64,000 bases of DNA from assembly GCF_014697415.1 (NCBI RefSeq), contig NZ_JACJRT010000002.1, forward strand, positions 22,824 to 86,823, given 5' to 3'. The notes below the pieces were generated by a model. The model saw nothing but the letters and a program-made list of their open reading frames with translations, did not search any database and was not told the DNA's origin. Positions within the stretch are counted from its first letter, which is position 1. Every line of letters starts with the position of its first letter. The stretch is from Cyanobium sp. FACHB-13342. Lineage in GTDB: Bacteria; Cyanobacteriota; Cyanobacteriia; PCC-6307; Cyanobiaceae. This document shows, one piece after another, positions 1-8,261 of the stretch. The position numbers were made by a program, and so were the translations under genes.

Positions 1-268
1 GGCGGCTGTCCGAGAAATGGCTCTTGGCACCGGGCAAGTCGTCGTCGGTCACCAGCTCCACGGCCGGTAGGCCGCGGAAGTCTCCCTGGGCCAGCGCCTC
101 GGCCAGGCTCACCAGGGCCGCCGGGGGCTCGCCCAGCCCCAGGGCGTGCACGGAGGCGCTCACCAGGCTGCCATCGGCGGCCCAGTCCAAAACCTGTTGA
201 CGCCAGGCCTCCAGGCACGCTCCAAGCTGTTCACTCGTGGATGGCGACGAGGATGGCGACACGGTCAT
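1..268 (-). CDS. N-terminus of a possible large secreted (RTX-like) cyanobacterial protein, cut by window edge
   Basis: The reverse strand reads an open frame from ATG at 268 to the window edge, 89 codons without a stop. The first residues are Ser/Thr rich (MTVSPSSSPSTSEQLG). They are followed by a helical stretch and the segment GDFRGLPAVELVTDDDLPGA. From memory, this N-terminal pattern (ELV...L.GA...) precedes a TIYLN..W motif in very large calcium-binding or adhesin-like proteins of cyanobacteria, but that part lies outside the window. There is no signal peptide. The Nif11 gene ends 31 bases upstream on the same strand, so the two may be co-transcribed. The family call is tentative; the reading frame itself is well supported by codon use. 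Confidence 0.45.
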   Translation of the reverse strand, partial: MTVSPSSSPSTSEQLGACLEAWRQQVLDWAADGSLVSASVHALGLGEPPAALVSLAEALAQGDFRGLPAVELVTDDDLPGAKSHFSDSR

Positions 269-299
269 CGGCTGTTGAAGAGGGGGCTGGGGAGATGGG

Positions 300-596
300 C
301 TAGGGCGCCTGCAGGCGCTCCCGCTGCAGATAGACCCGGATCAATTTTTCATCCATCAGCCCCTGGCGGGCCAGGGGGGCTTCATTGCAGCGCTCGAACA
401 GCCCCAGCAGGGTGGCGGCCTGGAACTGGAAACCGTGAGCGGCCCCGATGGCCACCACATCCGGAGCTGTGATCACCTCGTTGAGCTGGTCGCGCAGGCC
501 CTGATCCTGCTGAATCCGGCCCAGAAAACGGAACAGGGCCTCCAACTCACTGGCCTTGCTGCCGGGTTCGGCGCTCGGGTTGGCGTCCAGGTCCAT
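300..596 (-). CDS. Nif11-domain protein
   Basis: This is a 98-residue protein. The central part (about residues 16-75) has the Nif11 pattern: a LEALFRFLGRIQQD helix, LRDQLNE, then VVAIGAAHGFQFQAATL. Nif11 domains occur either as small proteins of unknown role beside nif genes or as leader regions of ribosomally made peptides such as the prochlorosins. No GG or GA cleavage site with a Cys/Ser/Thr-rich core follows here; the tail is charged (DEKLIRVYLQRERLQ). It is therefore more likely a stand-alone Nif11 protein than a lanthipeptide precursor. A longer reading frame extends upstream to 905, but it overlaps the antiporter gene and lacks family character, so ATG at 596 is chosen. The next gene on the strand starts 31 bases later. 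Confidence 0.72.
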   Translation of the reverse strand: MDLDANPSAEPGSKASELEALFRFLGRIQQDQGLRDQLNEVITAPDVVAIGAAHGFQFQAATLLGLFERCNEAPLARQGLMDEKLIRVYLQRERLQAP

Positions 597-717
597 CAGG
601 GGTGCCTCGCGCGGCGCTGAAAGGAGAGCCAAAGCTAGGCGGGTTCGGCTCGGCGACCACCCCGGGGTGGGTGACCGTTCAGAATCGCCACACCTAGCCG
701 ACCCGTGTCCTGACGCG

Positions 718-1785
718 ATGACCCTTTTGCCCAGTGCCATCGAGATCATCGTGGGCATCCTGCTGCTCTTCGGCGGTGGCGAATTGTTTGTGGGCGGCTC
801 CACCGCCCTGGCCCTGCTGCTGGGGATTCCCCAGATCGTGATCGGTCTCACGGTGGTGTCGCTGGGCACCAGCGCGCCGGAGTTGTTCGTGAGCCTGATC
901 TCCACGATTCAGGGCGGCGACGACATCGCCGTGAGCAACATCGTGGGCAGCAACATCTTCAATGTGCTGGTGGTGCTGGGCCTCAGCGCCCTGGTGGTGC
1001 CCCTGCGGGTGAAGAGCCGGCTGGTGCGCCGCGATGTGCCCCTGTTGCTGGGGGTGTCGATGGCGGTGTGGGGCATGGCGTCTGGCGGCCGCCTTACCTG
1101 GCAGGCCGGTGTTGCCTTGCTGGTGGGCACCGTGATCAACCTCGTGTGGGAGATGCGCACAGCTGGGGAGAACCCCGATGAAGCCGGGGATATCGACGAC
1201 AACGACCGCGCCACCCCACCGGTGGCGGCCGCCAAATTGGCGGGGGGGCTGGTACTGCTGGTGGTGGGATCCCAGGTGCTGGTGAAAGGGGCGACCACCG
1301 CGGCGATTGCCCTGGGGGTGAGCCAGACCGTGATCGGCCTCACCATCGTGGCGGCCGGCACCTCCATGCCCGAACTGGTGACCTCCCTGGTGGCGGCCTA
1401 TCGCGGCAAGGCCGACCTGGCCATCGGCAACGTGGTGGGCAGCAACCTGCTCAACCAGCTGGTGATCCTGGGGCTCTGCGGTGTTGCCTCAGGAGGTGCC
1501 GGGCTCACGGTGGATCCGGTGATGGTGAACCGCGATTTCCCGATCATGGTGCTCACGACCCTGGCCTGCCTGCCCATCTTCTGGACCAATGGGGTGATCA
1601 CCCGGCTGGAGGGAGGAATCCTGGTGGGTCTCTATGGCCTTTACCTGGTGGAACAGGTGCTCACCAACACGGTGACCTCAGCGGTGGATGAATTCCGGCT
1701 GGTGGCGCTGGTGGTGGTGGTGCCGTTGGTGCTGGTCTTCCTGGTGTGGCAAACCCTGCGTTGGCGTCAGGAACGGCACGCATGA
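718..1785 (+). CDS. Calcium/sodium antiporter, CaCA family (YrbG-like)
   Basis: This 355-residue inner-membrane protein exchanges Na+ or H+ for Ca2+. It shows the two inverted alpha repeats of the family. The first has GTSAPE at residues 50-55 and GSNIFN from 77; the second has GTSMPE at 214-219 and GSNLLN shortly after. The acidic residues in these motifs bind the cation. A charged linker rich in Asp and Glu (ENPDEAGDIDDND) separates the halves, and about ten hydrophobic segments are visible. The start at 718 gives MTLLPSAIEIIVG, the usual beginning; the frame stays open upstream but loses membrane character. The stop overlaps the next start (ATGA), so it is translationally coupled to the DedA gene. 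Confidence 0.88.
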   Translation: MTLLPSAIEIIVGILLLFGGGELFVGGSTALALLLGIPQIVIGLTVVSLGTSAPELFVSLISTIQGGDDIAVSNIVGSNIFNVLVVLGLSALVVPLRVKSRLVRRDVPLLLGVSMAVWGMASGGRLTWQAGVALLVGTVINLVWEMRTAGENPDEAGDIDDNDRATPPVAAAKLAGGLVLLVVGSQVLVKGATTAAIALGVSQTVIGLTIVAAGTSMPELVTSLVAAYRGKADLAIGNVVGSNLLNQLVILGLCGVASGGAGLTVDPVMVNRDFPIMVLTTLACLPIFWTNGVITRLEGGILVGLYGLYLVEQVLTNTVTSAVDEFRLVALVVVVPLVLVFLVWQTLRWRQERHA

Positions 1786-2438
1786 GCCTTCTGGCCAGCA
1801 GTGTTGTTCCACCCCTGAGCACCACCGGCCTGCAGGAGCTGCTCCAGATCTGGGGCTACGGGATTATTTTTCTGGCCATGCTGCTGGAAAGCGCGGGCCT
1901 GCCGCTTCCGGGAGAAACCATCACTCTCGTGGGCGGCTATGCGGCCGGTAGTGGGCAGCTGCAGGTGCTGGGGGTGATCGCCGCCGCCGCCAGTGGAGCG
2001 ATCATTGGCGACAGCCTGGGCTACTGGATCGGGCGCCGGGCGGGCTGGCCCTTGCTGCTGCGGCTTGGGGCCTTGCTGCGCCAATCGCCGGAGCAGCTGG
2101 AGGGCTACCGCTCGGGGTTCCTGCGCCACGCCGGCAAGTCGGTGTTTCTGGGCCGTTTCGTGGCGGTGCTGCGGGTGGTGGCTGGCCCCATGGCCGGTGC
2201 GGTGGGCATGCCCTACCGGCGCTTTCTGGTTTGCAACTGTGCCGGCGCGGTGCTCTGGGCCACCACGATGGTGAGCCTGGCCTGGCTCGGTGGGCGCTGG
2301 GTGCCCCTGGATCGGATGCTCGAAGGGGTGTTCGAGTTTGGTCTCGGCGCCCTGCTGTTGGTTTCACTGGTGCTGCTGCTGCCCAGGCTGCTCTCCTGGT
2401 GGGAGCGCCGCCAACTCGATTCCGGGGATGGTCCCTAG
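1782..2438 (+). CDS. DedA family membrane protein
   Basis: This is a 218-residue protein of the DedA/VTT family, inner-membrane proteins linked to lipid carrier flipping and membrane energetics. Characteristic features are ESAGLPLPGET near residue 35, a glycine-rich re-entrant segment, GDSLGYWIGRRAG, and the conserved FLGRFVAVLRVVAGPMAG block. ATG at 1782 overlaps the antiporter stop by four bases, which fixes the start. The MFS gene begins two bases after its stop. The three genes therefore form one tight operon. A second DedA gene lies at 15942-16601 and differs enough to be a separate subfamily. Confidence 0.88.
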   Translation: MSLLASSVVPPLSTTGLQELLQIWGYGIIFLAMLLESAGLPLPGETITLVGGYAAGSGQLQVLGVIAAAASGAIIGDSLGYWIGRRAGWPLLLRLGALLRQSPEQLEGYRSGFLRHAGKSVFLGRFVAVLRVVAGPMAGAVGMPYRRFLVCNCAGAVLWATTMVSLAWLGGRWVPLDRMLEGVFEFGLGALLLVSLVLLLPRLLSWWERRQLDSGDGP

Positions 2439-2440
2439 GG

Positions 2441-3718
2441 ATGGACCTCACCCCCCAGCAGCGGCGCGCCGCCACCCTGGCTGCCCTGCTGGGCAATGCC
2501 CTCGAGTGGTTTGACTTTGCCGTTTACGGCTATGTGGCCACCCCCCTGGGCCAGGCCTTTTTCCCGGCCGAGGATCCGGGCCTGCAGGCCGTAGCCGCCT
2601 TCGGTGTGTTTGCGGTGGGCTATCTGATGCGGCCCGTGGGCAGCCTGGTGCTCGGCCCCATCGGCGACCTGCTCGGGCGCCGCAACATGCTCAGCCTCAG
2701 CATCGTTCTGATGGGCGCCGCCAGCCTGTTGATCGCCCTGTTGCCCACCCATGCCCAATGGGGGGCGGGGGCTGGACTGGCCCTGCTGGGCCTGCGCATG
2801 GTGCAGGGGTTTTCGGTGGGCGGTGAATTCACCGGTTCGATGACCTACGCCACCGAGGCGGCCCGCCCCGGTCAGCAGGGGATGTTGGCCAGCTTGGCCA
2901 CCGCCGGTGGCCTGGTGGGGTTCAGCCTGGGCTCCCTCACCGTGGCCCTGTTGGCCCGGGCCCTGGGTGACGCGGCCATGGACGCCTGGGGCTGGCGGCT
3001 CCCCTTCGCCCTGGGTGGGGGCGTGGCTCTCCTGGGTCTGTGGATGCGGCGGCGCATGCCGGAAACCCTGGAGCCCCACCACCGCGATCCCCAGCCCGTG
3101 GGTGCGGTTGGGTTGCTGCGGGCCATGGGGGGCCGGTTGGCTGAGGTGCGTCAGCAGGGGCCGCTGGTGCTGCGGATCGTGGCGTTGGTGTCCTTCGCCA
3201 ACGTGGTGTTTTACGTGCTGTTTGTCTACCTGGTGGACTACAGCGGCCACCAGGCCGGCTCCAGCCTGGCCCAGGCCAATGCCACCTCCACCGTGATCCA
3301 GACCCTGGGGCTGCCCCTGGTGGTGTTGGGCGGGGTGCTGGCGGATCGCTGGGGCAAGCTGCCGGTGAACCGGTTTGGCACGCTGCTGCTGGCCCTGCTG
3401 GCACCGATCGCCTTACCGGTGGTGCAGCTGGCTGGCCCCGGCGGCCTGGCCATGGGTCAGCTGCTCGGGGTGTTGCCCGTGATGCTGTCCATGGGGGCCC
3501 AGGGGGTCTTGGCGGTGGAGTGGGTGCCGGTGCGGCAGCGCTGCACGGTGTTTTCGATCGCCTACAGCCTGGCGATGGCCCTGTTCGCGGGCACCGCTCC
3601 GGTGGTGTGCAGCTGGCTGCTGGAGGAGCAGGGCTGGCAGTGGGGGCCGGCCCTCTATTGCACCCTGTTTGCCCTGCCGGCGTGGTGGGCGTTGCAGGGC
3701 CGCGGCCCACGGCCCTGA
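2441..3718 (+). CDS. MFS transporter, metabolite:H+ symporter (ProP/MHS) type
   Basis: This is a 425-residue protein with 12 predicted membrane segments. GNALEWFDFAVYGYVA at the N-terminus, the GDLLGRRNML loop 2-3 motif, and GEFTGSMTYATEAA in segment 5 are typical of the metabolite:H+ symporter group. That group includes proline/betaine, alpha-ketoglutarate, citrate and shikimate carriers, so the substrate cannot be told from sequence. The start at 2441 lies two bases after the DedA stop. The gene ends convergently against the broken UPF0114 gene. It is the last gene of the antiporter-DedA-MFS operon. Confidence 0.85.
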   Translation: MDLTPQQRRAATLAALLGNALEWFDFAVYGYVATPLGQAFFPAEDPGLQAVAAFGVFAVGYLMRPVGSLVLGPIGDLLGRRNMLSLSIVLMGAASLLIALLPTHAQWGAGAGLALLGLRMVQGFSVGGEFTGSMTYATEAARPGQQGMLASLATAGGLVGFSLGSLTVALLARALGDAAMDAWGWRLPFALGGGVALLGLWMRRRMPETLEPHHRDPQPVGAVGLLRAMGGRLAEVRQQGPLVLRIVALVSFANVVFYVLFVYLVDYSGHQAGSSLAQANATSTVIQTLGLPLVVLGGVLADRWGKLPVNRFGTLLLALLAPIALPVVQLAGPGGLAMGQLLGVLPVMLSMGAQGVLAVEWVPVRQRCTVFSIAYSLAMALFAGTAPVVCSWLLEEQGWQWGPALYCTLFALPAWWALQGRGPRP

Positions 3719-3721
3719 CCT

Positions 3722-4100
3722 AAGGGTGGTGGGTCTTTTGCCGCCAGCCACCAGCCAGGCGCTCAGGGCCAACAGAAATACGCTGCCGCTGAAGACCAGC
3801 AGGTTGGTGGTGCCGGTGATGGGGAAGATCAACATGGCCTTGAAGGCGGCCACGATCAAGGCCACCACGATCACCTTGACCAGCTTTTCCTTGAGATCAT
3901 CAAGGCTGCGAATGTCGAGCAGGCCGCTGCCGTCGCCTTTGCCGTCTTGATGCGCCGCTTCGATGTTGGAGATCAGCAGCTCGTACACGCCGTAGCCAAA
4001 GATCAGCAGGGCGATGCCGAACCGGCACAATCGCGATCAGCCGGAAGCGCCACAACCACCGCTCAAACCAGCGCTCCAGTCTGTGCTGCCTGGCCGACAT
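3722..4100 (-). pseudogene. Broken UPF0114 (YqhA-like) membrane protein gene
   Basis: Two pieces of one family lie in different reverse-strand frames. The N-terminal piece from ATG at 4100 reads MSARQHRLERWFERWLWRF then LIAIVPV, typical of the start of YqhA-like proteins. At about 4020 homology jumps frame to FGIALLIFGYGVYELLISNIE, then LDDLKEKLVKVIVVALIV, GTTNLLVFSGSVFLLALSAWLVAG, the normal second half. The expected stretch between membrane segments 1 and 2 (roughly 50-60 residues) is missing. The shifted frame has no stop after the family end and runs on antisense into the MFS gene. An internal deletion that is not a multiple of three explains this; a sequencing error alone would not explain the missing segment. 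The rest of the 3719-4212 gap holds nothing else recognisable. Confidence 0.7.
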
Positions 4101-4212
4101 CGCTCTGCCCAAGGTGAGTTCTGAACCTGGGGGCGGAAATCCTGACTGTCCGCGGCGGGTGCGAGCAGGGGCCCAGCTTTGCTGCCAAACTGCGCCGATT
4201 GCCGAAGTCTCC

Positions 4213-5274
4213 ATGGCCCTGCTGCGCCGCCTGGCTGCCGCCCTTCCCCTGCTCGCCTCCTTGGCCTTGGTGGGCTGTGCTTCCGATGACGGCACGATTC
4301 AGAGCCAGAAACTCTCCGCCATCAAGGCCCGCGGCAGCCTGATCTGCGGGGTGGACGGCAAGTCGCCGGGATTCAGCTTCGTGGGCCCCGATGGCAGCTA
4401 CAGCGGCCTGGATGTGGATGTCTGCAAGGCGGTGGCCGCCGCCCTGTTTGGCGATCCCACCAAGGTGGACTTCCGCGACCTCAACTCCAGCGAGCGCTTC
4501 GCGGCGCTGGCCAGCGGAGAGGTGGATCTGTTGTCGCGCAACACCACCTACACCCTCAGCCGCGATGCGGCGGGCGGCAACGGCCTGAGCTTCGCGCCCA
4601 CCGTCTTCTATGACGGTCAGGGGGTAATGGTGCCCAACGCCAGCGGCATCAAGACCCTCAAAGACCTCGCCGGCAAGCCCATCTGCGTGGAGACCGGCAC
4701 CACCACCGAGCTCAACCTCGCCGATCGCATGCGCGAGCTCAACACCGCCTACACCCCTCTCAAGTTCCAGACCGGCGACCAGACCTACGCCGCCTACCTG
4801 CAGGGGCGCTGCGTGGCGGTCACCAGTGACCGCTCCCAGCTGGCTGCCAAGCGCACCAGCTTCCCCGACCCGGCCGCTCACACCGTGCTGCCGGATGTGC
4901 TGAGCAAGGAGCCGCTCTCCCCCGCCACCGTGAATGCCGATCCGGCCTGGGCCGATGCGGTGCGATGGACCGTGTATGCCCTGATGCAGGCCGAGGAGAT
5001 CGGCATCACCCAGGCCAATGTGGACGCCAAGGTGGCCGAGGCCAAGGCCAGTACCAACCTGGCCGACCTGCGCCGTTTCCTTGGCGTGGAGGGTGATTTC
5101 GGCCAGCAGCTAGGCCTGCCGGCCAACTTCGTGGTGCAGGTGGTGAAGGCGGTGGGCAATTACGGCGAGATCTTTGAGCGCAACGTGGGCACCGGCTCGC
5201 CCCTCAAGATCGAGCGCGGCCTCAACCGCCAGTGGAAGCAGGGCGGCCTGATCTACTCGCCGCCCTTCCGCTGA
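4213..5274 (+). CDS. natF: Amino-acid ABC transporter substrate-binding lipoprotein (AapJ/BztA/NatF type)
   Basis: This 353-residue periplasmic binding protein feeds a polar/acidic amino-acid importer. The N-terminus has a lipoprotein signal ending in LALVGC with the acylated Cys at residue 22. The mature part begins LSAIKARGSLICGVDGKSPGF and contains GLDVDVCKAVAAALFG, LNSSERFAALASGEVDLLSRNTT-like sequence, and CVETGTTTELN, all typical of the general L-amino-acid binding family. ATG at 4213 gives the signal peptide directly. The stop overlaps the permease start. Synechocystis NatF-NatG-NatH with BgtA is the named cyanobacterial relative; the symbol is given on that basis. Confidence 0.85.
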   Translation: MALLRRLAAALPLLASLALVGCASDDGTIQSQKLSAIKARGSLICGVDGKSPGFSFVGPDGSYSGLDVDVCKAVAAALFGDPTKVDFRDLNSSERFAALASGEVDLLSRNTTYTLSRDAAGGNGLSFAPTVFYDGQGVMVPNASGIKTLKDLAGKPICVETGTTTELNLADRMRELNTAYTPLKFQTGDQTYAAYLQGRCVAVTSDRSQLAAKRTSFPDPAAHTVLPDVLSKEPLSPATVNADPAWADAVRWTVYALMQAEEIGITQANVDAKVAEAKASTNLADLRRFLGVEGDFGQQLGLPANFVVQVVKAVGNYGEIFERNVGTGSPLKIERGLNRQWKQGGLIYSPPFR

Positions 5275-6230
5275 TGGCAACGGCAGGCCTGCCCTGGTGG
5301 CGCAACCGGCGCCTGATCCCCTGGCTGGTGCAGGCCGGCGTGGGCCTGGCCGTGCTGGTGCTGGTGGCTTTCCTGGTGACCAACCTGGTGCGCAACCTCA
5401 CCGCCGCGGGCCTGCTGCTCAGCTGGAGCTGGCTGGATAACCCTGCAGGCTTCGACATCGCCGAAACTTGGCTGCCCTTCGACGCCGGCCTGCCCTATTG
5501 GCGCGGCCTGCTGGCCGGGCTGGTGAACACGCTTCGGGTGGTGGTGCTCGGCCTGGTGGGCTCCACCCTGCTGGGCACCCTGGCGGGCACCGCCTCCTTC
5601 AGCGGCAACGCCCTGCTGCGCAGCCTGGCCCGGGTGTATGTGGAAGTGATCCGCAATGTGCCGCTGCTGCTGCAGCTGGTGTTTTGGTATTTCGTGGTGT
5701 TTCTGCAGCTACCCAACGGCAGCGCCGCGATCCAGATCCCCGGGCTGGTGCTGGCCAAATCCGGCCTCTATCTGGGCCAGCCCGAGCTCGTGAATGGCGT
5801 CTGGCAGGCGTCCATGCGGGTGAGCGTGGAATTCGGCGCCCTGCTCACCGGCCTGGTGGTGTACACCGGCGCCTTCATCGCCGAGGTGGTGCGCGGCGGG
5901 GTGGCGGCGGTGCCCGCCGGCCAGTGGGAGGCCGCCCGTTCGCTGGGATTCTCGCCACTGCAAACCCTGCGCAGCATCGTGCTGCCCCAGGCCCTGCGCG
6001 CGATCGTGCCCGGCCTCAACAGCCAATACATTTCCCTTGCCAAGAACTCCTCGCTGGCCGTGGCCTGCGGTTACACCGATCTCTATTCCGTGGCTGAAAC
6101 CACCCTCAACCAGACCGGGCGGGCGGTGGAGGTGGTGCTGATCCTGCTGGGCTCCTACCTGGTGATCGACCTGACGATCTCCGCCCTGATGAACGGCCTC
6201 AACCAGCTGGTGCAACTCAAGGAGCGCTGA
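5274..6230 (+). CDS. natG: Amino-acid ABC transporter permease (AapQ/BztB/NatG type)
   Basis: This is a 318-residue membrane permease. A basic cytoplasmic N-terminus precedes the first helix, and a long periplasmic section follows. The conserved His/Glu-type permease domain starts at about residue 85 (GLVNTLRVVVLGLVGSTLLG). It includes VIRNVPLLLQLVFWYF and the cytoplasmic coupling loop GQWEAARSLGFSPLQTLRSI, which contacts the ATPase. The insert after LPNGSAAIQIPG is typical of AapQ/BztB. ATG at 5274 overlaps the previous stop (TGATG), and its own stop overlaps the next start in the same way, so it is tightly coupled within the operon. Confidence 0.87.
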   Translation: MATAGLPWWRNRRLIPWLVQAGVGLAVLVLVAFLVTNLVRNLTAAGLLLSWSWLDNPAGFDIAETWLPFDAGLPYWRGLLAGLVNTLRVVVLGLVGSTLLGTLAGTASFSGNALLRSLARVYVEVIRNVPLLLQLVFWYFVVFLQLPNGSAAIQIPGLVLAKSGLYLGQPELVNGVWQASMRVSVEFGALLTGLVVYTGAFIAEVVRGGVAAVPAGQWEAARSLGFSPLQTLRSIVLPQALRAIVPGLNSQYISLAKNSSLAVACGYTDLYSVAETTLNQTGRAVEVVLILLGSYLVIDLTISALMNGLNQLVQLKER

Positions 6231-7441
6231 TGGACTCCCCGCTTCTGCGGCGCCTGCGGCGCGACCTGTTTGCCACCCCGCTCGACGGCCTGATCTCGAT
6301 CGTGTTGGTCGTGGCCCTCGCCGCTTCCGCCGCTGGCCTGCTGCACTGGGCACTGGTGCAGGCCCAATGGGCGGTGATCCAGGCCAACAGCACCCTGTTT
6401 GCCGTGGGGCGCTATCCGCTCGATCAGCAGTGGCGCCTCTGGCTGCTCACCATCTTGCTGGCGGCGGCCACGGGTCTGAGCTGGGGCCTGCTGCGGGCCC
6501 TGCCCCGTCCCGATCGCCCCGCCCGCCTCTGGCCGTTCAACGACCGCCTGGCGGCGGTTCTGCTGGCGGGCCTGGCCCTGGGGCTGCCGCTGCTGCTGCG
6601 GCTGGGCACGGCGATCCAACTGCGCTGGTGGGTGATCACGGCCCTGTTGCTGCTGGCCCGCTGGGCCGCCGGACGATGGGGTCGCCGCATCCCCGATCCG
6701 GTGCGGCGCTGGATTCCCCTGATCTGGCCCCTGCTCTACCTGCTGGGCATGGTGCTGATCAGCGGCGGGCTGGGTCTGGTGAACGTGTCGCCCTCCGAGT
6801 GGGGCGGACTGCTACTGACCCTGCTGGAGGCCAGCTTCGCGATCCTGCTCTGCTTCCCCCTGGGGGTGTTGCTTGCCCTCGGACGCCGCAGTGCGCTGCC
6901 GCTACTGCGCTGGGGCGCGGTGCTCTACATCGAGTTCATCCGCGGGGCCCCGCTGATCACCCTGCTCTTCCTCGGGCAGAACATCCTCGGTTTCCTGCTG
7001 CCGGGCGGGCTGGCGCCGGAGCGGGTGTGGCGGGCGGCCTGGGTGCTCACCTTCTTCGCCGCGGCCTATGTGGCCGAGGCGGTGCGCTCGGGCTTGGCGG
7101 CCGTGCCGCTCGGCCAGCTGGAAGCCGCCCGCTCGCTCGGGCTGGCCATGCCCCAGGCCCTGATCCACGTGGTGCTTCCCCAGGCCCTGCGGGTGGCGTT
7201 GCCGGCCACGGTGGGGCAATTCATCACCCTGCTGCAGGACACCACCCTGCTCTCGCTGATCGGCCTGCTCGATCTGCTGGGCACAGCCCGTACGGTGATG
7301 GCCAATCCCGCCTTCCTGGGTAAAAACGCCGAGGTCTACCTCGTTCTGGCCGTGCTGTTCTGGGGCTGCTGCGCCGCCCTGGGCCTGGGCAGCCGCGCCC
7401 TGGAAACCCGCCTCAACACCCACTCCACCGCCAAGGCATGA
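6230..7441 (+). CDS. natH: Amino-acid ABC transporter permease (AapM/BztC/NatH type)
   Basis: This 403-residue protein is longer than NatG because the N-terminal half carries extra membrane helices before the permease domain, as in AapM and BztC. The permease domain begins near residue 185 (GGLLLTLLEASFAILL). It contains YIEFIRGAPLITLLFLGQN and the coupling loop GQLEAARSLGLAMPQALIHV followed by VVLPQALRVALPA. It pairs with the preceding permease to form the membrane channel. The start at 6230 overlaps the previous stop, and the ATPase start overlaps its stop (ATGA). Confidence 0.87.
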   Translation: MDSPLLRRLRRDLFATPLDGLISIVLVVALAASAAGLLHWALVQAQWAVIQANSTLFAVGRYPLDQQWRLWLLTILLAAATGLSWGLLRALPRPDRPARLWPFNDRLAAVLLAGLALGLPLLLRLGTAIQLRWWVITALLLLARWAAGRWGRRIPDPVRRWIPLIWPLLYLLGMVLISGGLGLVNVSPSEWGGLLLTLLEASFAILLCFPLGVLLALGRRSALPLLRWGAVLYIEFIRGAPLITLLFLGQNILGFLLPGGLAPERVWRAAWVLTFFAAAYVAEAVRSGLAAVPLGQLEAARSLGLAMPQALIHVVLPQALRVALPATVGQFITLLQDTTLLSLIGLLDLLGTARTVMANPAFLGKNAEVYLVLAVLFWGCCAALGLGSRALETRLNTHSTAKA

Positions 7442-8178
7442 GCACCGCAACGATGATCGAGGCCCGTGGGGTCGAGAAGTGGTACCCCAATGGCTTCCAC
7501 GCCCTGCGGGGGGTGGATCTCACCGTGGAGCAGGGGGAGGTGGTGGTGATCATGGGGCCCTCGGGCTCGGGCAAGAGCACCTTCCTGCGCACCTTCAATG
7601 CCCTCGAGGATTTTCAGAAGGGGGCGATCACCGTTGACGGCATCACCCTCAGCGACGATCTGCGCCACATCGACGCCATCCGCCGCGAGGTGGGCATGGT
7701 GTTTCAACAGTTCAACCTCTTCCCGCACCTCACCGTGCTGGAGAACCTCACCCTGGCGCCAGTGCTGGTGCGCAAGCTGCCCAAGGCGGAGGTGCAACGC
7801 CGGGCCCTGGACCTCTTGGAGCGGGTGGGGATCGCCGAGCAGGCCCACAAGTACCCCGGCCAGCTCTCCGGTGGCCAGCAACAGCGGGTGGCCATTGCCC
7901 GCTCCCTTTGCATGGAGCCCCGCATCCTCCTGTTCGATGAACCCACCAGTGCCCTCGATCCGGAGATGGTGCAGGAGGTGCTGGAGGTGATGCAGGGTCT
8001 GGCCCGCGATGGCATGACCATGGTGGTGGTGACCCACGAGGTGCGCTTTGCCCGCCAGGTGGCCCACCGGGTGGTGCTGATGGATGCCGGCGTGGTGGTG
8101 GAGAGCGCGCCGCCCGAGCAGTTCTTTGCCAACCCCCAGCACGAGCGCAGCCGGCAGTTCCTCAGCCAGATCAGCTGA
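7438..8178 (+). CDS. Amino-acid ABC transporter ATP-binding protein (AapP/GlnQ type)
   Basis: This 246-residue ATPase energises the importer. Walker A is GPSGSGKST at residues 40-48, the Q-loop is in VFQQFNLFPHLTVLENL, the signature LSGGQ spans 143-147, and Walker B is ILLFDEP with Asp167 and Glu168, followed by the D-loop SALDPEMV. The switch His is in VVTHEVRFAR. ATG at 7438 overlaps the permease stop, with a second ATG five codons later. It is the last gene of the four-gene amino-acid uptake operon. In Synechocystis the equivalent ATPase, BgtA, is shared between two importers. Confidence 0.9.
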   Translation: MSTATMIEARGVEKWYPNGFHALRGVDLTVEQGEVVVIMGPSGSGKSTFLRTFNALEDFQKGAITVDGITLSDDLRHIDAIRREVGMVFQQFNLFPHLTVLENLTLAPVLVRKLPKAEVQRRALDLLERVGIAEQAHKYPGQLSGGQQQRVAIARSLCMEPRILLFDEPTSALDPEMVQEVLEVMQGLARDGMTMVVVTHEVRFARQVAHRVVLMDAGVVVESAPPEQFFANPQHERSRQFLSQIS

Positions 8179-8261
8179 GCGCGATCCGCGGTCCAGACCT
8201 GCTTGGTCAGCGCTCGGGGAGTTGCCTAACCTCAGCCCATTCCCCTGCGGGCCGAGGTTCC

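Noticed and set aside
597..905. N-terminal extension of the Nif11 protein up to 905
   Set aside because: The extension overlaps the antiporter gene antisense, and the added residues have no Nif11 or other domain character; the internal ATG at 596 gives the normal family length.
4063..4881. Reverse-strand frame opposite the amino-acid-binding protein
   Set aside because: A shadow frame with Gly/Ala/Gln-rich product; the forward gene has a lipobox and full family motifs.
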